Assembly (NCBI GenBank): GCA_016124665.1
Contig: WGNH01000005.1
Span: forward strand, 62,001-126,000
Direction: 5' to 3'
From: Alphaproteobacteria bacterium
Lineage (GTDB): Bacteria > Pseudomonadota > Alphaproteobacteria > Caulobacterales > Maricaulaceae
DNA length: 64,000 nt
The position numbers were made by a program, and so were the translations under genes. Under the pieces are notes generated by a model. That model was not told the origin of the DNA. It made no database searches and saw only the letters and a list, made by a program, of their open reading frames with translations. Shown here piece after piece: positions 57,977-64,000 of this stretch. Numbering within the stretch: the stretch's first letter is position 1; each line of letters starts with the position of its first letter.

Positions 57977-59692
57977 ATGACCCGTGTGGTCCGGATTTCA
58001 GATTATGCCGAAGCGGTCAGCCGGAAGATCAGGCGCGAGCTTTTTGACACGCTCAATTCGATCGGCGGCGCGAATGCATTGTCGGCAGGCAGCCTGCCGC
58101 AAACTCCCTTTTCACCGCCGTTGAAAGATGTACGGGGCGCAGATGCCGCACGCGGGGCCGCGATTCTGGATGGCCGTTTCACATTTGCCGGTCAGGTGCT
58201 GGAAAGCGATGATCCGTTTTCCCTGCCCGCGCCATCGGAGCGTTTTGCCCGTGCGCTTCACGGGTTTTCCTGGTTGCGGGACTTGCTGGCCTGCAAGGAT
58301 GGACAAGCCAGGGCCCGCGCCGGCGAGCTGATTGATGCCTGGATGGCCGGTTTTGGCAAATGGAACAGCTTTTCCTGGGCGCCGGAAGTCAGCGCCGTGC
58401 GCGTCATCAACTGGGTTCTGGCCGGCTCGCTGTTCGCGGGCGAGCCGGAGCGGTTGAAATCCCTTATGCGCCAGGCCCGGCATCTCAAACGGTCGGCCAT
58501 CCATAGCTATACCGATCTGGATCATATCCGCGCTGGCGCCGCCCTCATGCTTGCGGGCGCGACGCTCGAGACCGACAGCCTGCGTCAGGCGGGACAGAAA
58601 ATACTCGAAGCCGAATTGCCGCGGCAGATTTTTACCGATGGCGGACATTGCAGCCGCTCACCGTCTGCTGCCGCCGAAATCCTCACCCTGCTGACACTGA
58701 TCGATACCGCAGAAGCTCATGCCAACCGCGAGACACCGGAAGTGATCAGCCGGGCCATGGACAGAATGGCACCCATCGTCCGTTTCTTCCGCCTGGGTGA
58801 TGGCGGGCTGGCGTCATTCCAGGGGGGTGGCGAGGGGGACCGCCGGGCGCTTGACCTCATCCTGTCGGCCCGCGATACCGGCTCGAAATCTTTCGGATTT
58901 GCGCCCAATAGCGGCTATCAGCGGATCGAGGCGGGCGGTGCCTTATTGATTCTGGATGCCGGCAAACCGGTCAAGGGGCCATCCTCGGTCTCCGCGCATG
59001 CCGGGACGCTCGCTTTCGAGCTGGCGGCGGGCGGACACCGCATAATCGTCAATTGCGGATGGGCAGAACACCAGCCGACCAGCTGGCGGGAAGCGGTGCG
59101 GGCCACCGCGGCGCATTCAACACTGACCCTGGAAGAAACCTCTTCCGCCCGCCTGGTGCCCCCGGGCTGGCGCCGGACACTGCTGGGCCCCCGATTCGAG
59201 CATCAGCCCGGAATGGTCGCTGCCCGGCGCAATGAAGAGGATATCGGCACCTGGATCGAGGCCAGCCAGGACGGCTATCACGCCAGCTTCGGCCTGCATC
59301 ACCGGCGGCGCCTGTTTCTGGCAGCGGATGGCGGGGATCTGCGCGGCGAGGACGGCCTGTTCCGTCCGGTCGAGGACGGGCCGCCGGATGATGTCAACCG
59401 GCGATACCGGTTTGCCATCCGTTTTCACCTGCATCCCGGCGTCAAGGCCTCGCTGGCCCGCGACGGCATGAGCGCGCTTCTGGTGCTGGGGAATGGCGAT
59501 GGCTGGCGTTTCCGCACCGATGGTGGACCGATCCGGATCGAACGGTCTGTCTATCTTGCGGCCGGGGGAAGCCCGAAACGATCCTCGCAAATCGTTGTCC
59601 AGGGTGAAGCCGAGCCTTTCGGAGCCGGGGAGCGCCCGCCCAACCGTGTGCGCTGGGCGTTTCAGCGGCTGGGCCGCGTTGGCGGGACGTAA
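57977..59692 (+). CDS. heparinase II/III family protein
   Basis: ILTDGGH-like IFTDGGHCSRSPSAAAEILT...HAGTLAFELAAGGHRIIVNCG; between rpe and purH. Confidence 0.92.
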   Translation: MTRVVRISDYAEAVSRKIRRELFDTLNSIGGANALSAGSLPQTPFSPPLKDVRGADAARGAAILDGRFTFAGQVLESDDPFSLPAPSERFARALHGFSWLRDLLACKDGQARARAGELIDAWMAGFGKWNSFSWAPEVSAVRVINWVLAGSLFAGEPERLKSLMRQARHLKRSAIHSYTDLDHIRAGAALMLAGATLETDSLRQAGQKILEAELPRQIFTDGGHCSRSPSAAAEILTLLTLIDTAEAHANRETPEVISRAMDRMAPIVRFFRLGDGGLASFQGGGEGDRRALDLILSARDTGSKSFGFAPNSGYQRIEAGGALLILDAGKPVKGPSSVSAHAGTLAFELAAGGHRIIVNCGWAEHQPTSWREAVRATAAHSTLTLEETSSARLVPPGWRRTLLGPRFEHQPGMVAARRNEEDIGTWIEASQDGYHASFGLHHRRRLFLAADGGDLRGEDGLFRPVEDGPPDDVNRRYRFAIRFHLHPGVKASLARDGMSALLVLGNGDGWRFRTDGGPIRIERSVYLAAGGSPKRSSQIVVQGEAEPFGAGERPPNRVRWAFQRLGRVGGT

Positions 59693-59768
59693 GCGTTCCT
59701 GTCTTTGCCTTGCCGCTTTCGCGTGATAATCGACGGCCAATCCAATCAAGTGAAAGTGTCTGCCTCTC

Positions 59769-61358
59769 ATGAGCCAAACTGACCTTATTCCTGTCCGCCG
59801 CGCCCTGATTTCCCTGTCAGACAAGACCGGGCTGGAAGACCGGGCCCGCCGCCTGATCGCGCTCGGCGTGGAAATCCTGTCCACGGGCGGAACGCTGCGC
59901 GCCCTGCAGGGGGCGGGGATTGCGGCGAGGGATGTGTCCGAGGTCACCGGCTTTCCGGAGATGATGGACGGGCGTCTGAAAACCCTGCACCCGCTGGTGC
60001 ATGGCGGGCTTCTGGGCCGGCGCAATCTGGAAAGCGACCGGGCTTCCATGGCGGAGCATGGCATTCCCGATATCGACCTCTTATTCGTCAATCTCTATCC
60101 GTTTGAAGCCACGGTTGCAGGCGGCGGAGATTTCGAGACCTGTATCGAGAATATCGATATTGGCGGGCCGGCCATGTTGCGCGCTGCCGCCAAGAACCAT
60201 CCCTTTGTGGCCGTCTGTGTCGACAATGAGGATGCAGATGCGGTTCTGGATGCCATGGACGACCATGCGGGCGCGACGCCCCTTGCGCTTCGCAAATCGC
60301 TTGCGGCCAAGGCCTATGGCCGGACAGCGGCCTATGATGCCACCGTATCCAACTGGTTCGCGGACGCGCTGGGCCAGAAGACCCCGGCCTTCCGGACATT
60401 TGGCGGGGCCCGCCTGTCGGAGCTGCGCTATGGCGAAAATCCGCACCAGGCAGCGGCTTTCTATGCCAATGGGGCCGGCCGGCCGGGTGTCGCCACCGCG
60501 CGCATCGTTCAGGGAAAGGCGCTGTCCTACAATAATCTGGCGGATGCCGATGCCGCGTTCGAGCTGGCCGCGGAATTTTCAGACGAACCGGTTTGCGTGA
60601 TCGTCAAACATGCCAATCCATGCGGCGTCGCACTGGGCAAGACGGTTCGCGATGCCTGGGACCGGGCCCTGATGGCGGACCCGATCTCGGCCTTTGGCGG
60701 TATTGTGGCGTTCAACCGTCCGATTGATGCGGAGGCCGCCGATGGCCTGACCAAGCTGTTTCTCGAGGTCATTATCGCACCCGGTGCGGACGAAGCGGCT
60801 CTGGATATCCTCTCCAGAAAAACCAATCTCCGGATCATGCTGACCGGAAGCATGCCCGATCCGGGGCAGGACAGCTGGACCGCCAAGACGGTGGCGGGCG
60901 GGCTTCTGGTGCAGGAGCGTGACAATGGCCTCGCCAGCGCGGACGACCTGAAGACGGTGACCGAAACCGCACCGGATGAGGCCACCATCAGGGATTTGCT
61001 GTTTGCCTGGACGGTCTGCAAACACGTCAAATCCAATGCGATTGTCTATGCCAGGGACGGGATGACGACCGGCATTGGTATGGGGCAGACAAGCCGGGTC
61101 GAGGCCGCAAAACTGGCCGCGCGCAAGGCTGTCGAGATCGCACAGGAAAATGGCTGGGATGAGCCGGCGACCATCGGATCCGCCTGCGCCTCGGACGCCT
61201 TCTTCCCCTTTGCAGACGGGCTGATGGCGGCGGTCGAGGCCGGAGCAACAAGCGTCATCCAGCCGGGCGGTTCGGTGCGCGATGACGAGGTGATCGCGGC
61301 GGCCAACGAGGCCGGCATTTCCATGGTCTTTACCGGCATGCGGCATTTCCGGCATTAA
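59769..61358 (+). CDS. purH: bifunctional AICAR formyltransferase/IMP cyclohydrolase
   Basis: [32 protein letters not shown]...[21 protein letters not shown]...[10 protein letters not shown]. Confidence 0.98.
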   Translation: MSQTDLIPVRRALISLSDKTGLEDRARRLIALGVEILSTGGTLRALQGAGIAARDVSEVTGFPEMMDGRLKTLHPLVHGGLLGRRNLESDRASMAEHGIPDIDLLFVNLYPFEATVAGGGDFETCIENIDIGGPAMLRAAAKNHPFVAVCVDNEDADAVLDAMDDHAGATPLALRKSLAAKAYGRTAAYDATVSNWFADALGQKTPAFRTFGGARLSELRYGENPHQAAAFYANGAGRPGVATARIVQGKALSYNNLADADAAFELAAEFSDEPVCVIVKHANPCGVALGKTVRDAWDRALMADPISAFGGIVAFNRPIDAEAADGLTKLFLEVIIAPGADEAALDILSRKTNLRIMLTGSMPDPGQDSWTAKTVAGGLLVQERDNGLASADDLKTVTETAPDEATIRDLLFAWTVCKHVKSNAIVYARDGMTTGIGMGQTSRVEAAKLAARKAVEIAQENGWDEPATIGSACASDAFFPFADGLMAAVEAGATSVIQPGGSVRDDEVIAAANEAGISMVFTGMRHFRH

Positions 61359-61361
61359 GGG

Positions 61362-62219
61362 ATGCGCCGCTGGCTGAATCGGGCGGGGCTGATCCTTCTG
61401 GGGCTCGGCCTGGTCTATGGATCCGTGGCCGCCCAGAATCTGTCCGGTCTGCTTGTTCCGGAGCGGACACTGAGTGAACATGTGGAAATGTTGCGGCCCG
61501 GAATCGGGATTGTCCGTCCCGGGGCCGTGGACGGGCCCGTACCGGCCATCATTTTCTTTCATGGCTGCGGCGGAGAACGCCCCATGCATCTGGCGCACGC
61601 CGAGGCGATTGCCGAAGCCGGATTTGCCGCCATCATCGTCGATTCCTTTGAGCCCCGCGGAATCGGGCGGTTCGCCGCCATGACGCAGGTCTGTTCGGCC
61701 TTGCGCCTGTGGGGGCAGGAGCGGACCGCCGATGTCTTTGCCGCGCTGGAAATTGCCCGTGAAACCGACGGTATTGATGCTGAGCGCCTGGTACTGGCAG
61801 GCTGGAGCCATGGCGGCTGGACGCTGCTGGATGCGATGAGCTTTGCGGGTGAAGGCGTGCGTCCACCTTCGCTTACAGACGGTGAGACCGGTTTTGACGG
61901 TGTTACCCGCATTGTCGCGATCTATCCCTATTGCGGATTTCCGGCGCGAGCGTCCGGGCGGATTGGCCCCGGGCTGCCACCGGTCGAAATGATCCTCGCC
62001 GAACGCGACCGGGTGGCCCCGCGCGGAGATTGCGAACGTCTGGCGCGGCAGGCCGTGGCGGCAGGCGCCGATATCACCTTTGACGTCTGGGAGGGCGTCA
62101 CACACGCCTTTGACGATACCGACGCCCCCGCCCTTGATCCGCGCATGACCTATGATGCGGAAGCCGCGGCAAGGCTGCGGGCGCGGTTCATTGAAATTCT
62201 GCGCGAAACGCAAGACTGA
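61362..62219 (+). CDS. dienelactone hydrolase-like alpha/beta hydrolase (copy 1)
   Basis: IIFFHGCGGERP; LVLAGWSHGGWTLLDAM; N-terminal TM. Confidence 0.85.
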   Translation: MRRWLNRAGLILLGLGLVYGSVAAQNLSGLLVPERTLSEHVEMLRPGIGIVRPGAVDGPVPAIIFFHGCGGERPMHLAHAEAIAEAGFAAIIVDSFEPRGIGRFAAMTQVCSALRLWGQERTADVFAALEIARETDGIDAERLVLAGWSHGGWTLLDAMSFAGEGVRPPSLTDGETGFDGVTRIVAIYPYCGFPARASGRIGPGLPPVEMILAERDRVAPRGDCERLARQAVAAGADITFDVWEGVTHAFDDTDAPALDPRMTYDAEAAARLRARFIEILRETQD

Positions 62220-62255
62220 CTTTACGCCGCCGGCATCCTCGCCCATCAAGTGGTC

Positions 62256-63131
62256 ATGGGCTGGTTTTCGCTTTTTGCATTCCTGATCGCGCTTGGCGCG
62301 GGCGCATTTGTCGGTTTCCGGCTTTATCAGCGGGGATTGCTGACGCCGGTCCCCCGCCGCACACTGCATGACATGATCCGGAATATCGAGCCATTCACAG
62401 ATATCCAAATACCGGCCGGAAAAGGTCCCTTTCCGGCGGTGATTCTCCTGCATGGCTGTGGGGGCATCCGCCCGAATATGGCGGTCTTCGCGAAACTGGC
62501 GACGGATTTGGGCGTCATGGCCATCGTGCCGGATTCAAACTCCTTTCGCGGCATCGGGTATGAAGAAGCGCTTGAAACCGTCTGCACCGGGGCGAAACTG
62601 CGAGCCCCGGAGCGAGCGGGCGATCTTCACGCCGCACTCGAAATCGTCCGCCAGCATCCGGATGCCGATGCGTCGCAAATCGTTATAGCAGGCTGGAGCC
62701 ATGGTGGCTGGACCGCACTGGAAGCGCTGGCGCTCGATCAGGCCGGCATAGCGCCGGCGTCACTGGATCAATTGCCGCCGAACGGGCTGGACGGCGTCAG
62801 GGGCGTCTTCGCCATGTATCCCTATAACGGCTTTCCGGCCCGGTCACGGCGCCTGCCCTGGCGGCCGGACATCCCGGTAGAAAGCCTGCTGGTCCGGGGT
62901 GACACGATTTGCGACGATCTGGAATCGGTCGAGGTCTTCAATCGCCAGATCAAATGGGGGGCGGACGTCAAATGGCGCTATGTCGAGCGGGCAACGCACG
63001 CCTTTGACGAGCCGGACCACCATCCGACCTCGAGTCTCGTCTATGACCCCGAACGCGCGAACATCGCCTATTCCGCGTTTCAGGCATTCCTGAAACGGTA
63101 TCTGGATCTGCGTCAGGATTCAGCAGACTGA
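62256..63131 (+). CDS. dienelactone hydrolase-like alpha/beta hydrolase (copy 2)
   Basis: VILLHGCGGIRPNM; IVIAGWSHGGWTALEAL; N-terminal TM; start MGWFSLF (MVMGWF at 62250 possible). Confidence 0.85.
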   Translation: MGWFSLFAFLIALGAGAFVGFRLYQRGLLTPVPRRTLHDMIRNIEPFTDIQIPAGKGPFPAVILLHGCGGIRPNMAVFAKLATDLGVMAIVPDSNSFRGIGYEEALETVCTGAKLRAPERAGDLHAALEIVRQHPDADASQIVIAGWSHGGWTALEALALDQAGIAPASLDQLPPNGLDGVRGVFAMYPYNGFPARSRRLPWRPDIPVESLLVRGDTICDDLESVEVFNRQIKWGADVKWRYVERATHAFDEPDHHPTSSLVYDPERANIAYSAFQAFLKRYLDLRQDSAD

Positions 63132-64000
63132 GCCATCTCCCGCAACTGGGTTGATGCGATGGCCAGCTTGGACAATGTCCAGGCGCCCGTCGTTTCCAGT
63201 TCTTCCAGCGCGCTGTCATAGCGGCCGGCCTCGATATCATTCTGGATACACCAGGCGCCCAGCAATTCGTCCGCCCATTCTCGGTTGGGCGCCTCAACAC
63301 CGGTTTGAAGCGCGCCACCCGCCGACCGGGCAAACCGCATCATGGACGAAGCAATCGCCTGCTGGCTGGCGTACAAATCCTCGATCAGGCGGCGAACGGC
63401 CAGGCGGTCCCAGTGAAGATCGGACGAGACCTCCGATCCCAGCCCCCGCAGGATGTCGACAGAGAATCGCGCGCCCGCAGCGTGATAGACATAGCCGGCC
63501 GATTCCAGGGGCCAGTCTTCCTGCAGCGCCAGATCAACCACGTCCGACGAGGAGGTCAGCGGCCGGAGCACGGCAATGTCATGCGCCAGATCCTTGGGCG
63601 CACCGGCCTTTACAAAGGCTTCGGTCCGTTCCTCGACATGTTCGCGGTCATAGCTGGAAATGATGTCCATGGCTGATTCCCGAAGCTTGTCGACGCCCGG
63701 CCGGTAAGCCTCGATCAGATCGCGGATCGGCGTGGCCTGACCGGCTTCCTGGGCGCGGGCGCGCCGCGCCAGCCAGTAGGTCTGCCGCCGGAGCAGGCGA
63801 ATGATTTCCCGGTGCAAGGTGATCTGGACGTCTGCGGGCGCTCGATTGTCCAGCTTGTTGATGCGGTCGGTCAGATCCGAGAAGCGGAAAACCCGGCGGC
63901 CGGCCTCGAAGGCACGCGCAATCTGCTGGGCTTCGGCGCCGGTGGACTCGATCGCCCGGTGTACAAAGGTCGGGCCGCCCAGATTGATCATGTCATTGGC
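63113..64000 (-). CDS. NAD-specific glutamate dehydrogenase (large type), C-terminal part
   Basis: MINLGGPTFVHRA...FRFSDLTDRINKLDNRAPADVQITLHREIIRLLRRQTYWLARR; continues past window edge. Confidence 0.85.
   Translation of the reverse strand, partial: ANDMINLGGPTFVHRAIESTGAEAQQIARAFEAGRRVFRFSDLTDRINKLDNRAPADVQITLHREIIRLLRRQTYWLARRARAQEAGQATPIRDLIEAYRPGVDKLRESAMDIISSYDREHVEERTEAFVKAGAPKDLAHDIAVLRPLTSSSDVVDLALQEDWPLESAGYVYHAAGARFSVDILRGLGSEVSSDLHWDRLAVRRLIEDLYASQQAIASSMMRFARSAGGALQTGVEAPNREWADELLGAWCIQNDIEAGRYDSALEELETTGAWTLSKLAIASTQLREMAQSAES

Overview
64 kb of high-GC chromosome with dense, mostly housekeeping gene content. It looks alphaproteobacterial, probably Caulobacterales/Maricaulales-like, judging from an NtrZ-like protein, a CC0125/CC1285-type lipoprotein, DUF3576-leuS-lptE-holA order and rsmB-rpe-heparinase-purH order. 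I recognise about 68 protein genes and two tRNAs (Arg-CCG, Gly-GCC). Main blocks: leuS/lptE/holA; bioB; a thioredoxin-TPR gene; an ABC-F ATPase; a pair of secreted peptidases (M14, M3); a complete cbb3 oxidase locus ccoNOQP-ccoGHIS; argG; an SdpR/SdpI-type pair; an M19 dipeptidase and Na/Pi cotransporter; pyrF; rsmB-rpe-heparinase-purH; tandem dienelactone-hydrolase-like genes; and the C-terminus of a large NAD-glutamate dehydrogenase running off the right edge. No rRNA, CRISPR array, intact IS element or prophage was seen. The most unusual stretch is a visibly AT-richer patch (about 46.2-48.3 kb) with a two-gene probable operon: a degenerate GGDEF/EAL-like protein and a Cys-motif orphan. Other points of interest are a conserved DUF1674/SDHAF4-like gene absent from the ORF track with an apparent 5' frameshift, a 76-bp duplicated element next to tRNA-Arg, a nested inverted-repeat element after bioB, a Gly/Tyr-rich repeat protein with a Cys/His cluster, and several candidate operators. 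I found no clear-cut new defence or mobile system. All family calls come from reading the translations, with no database search.
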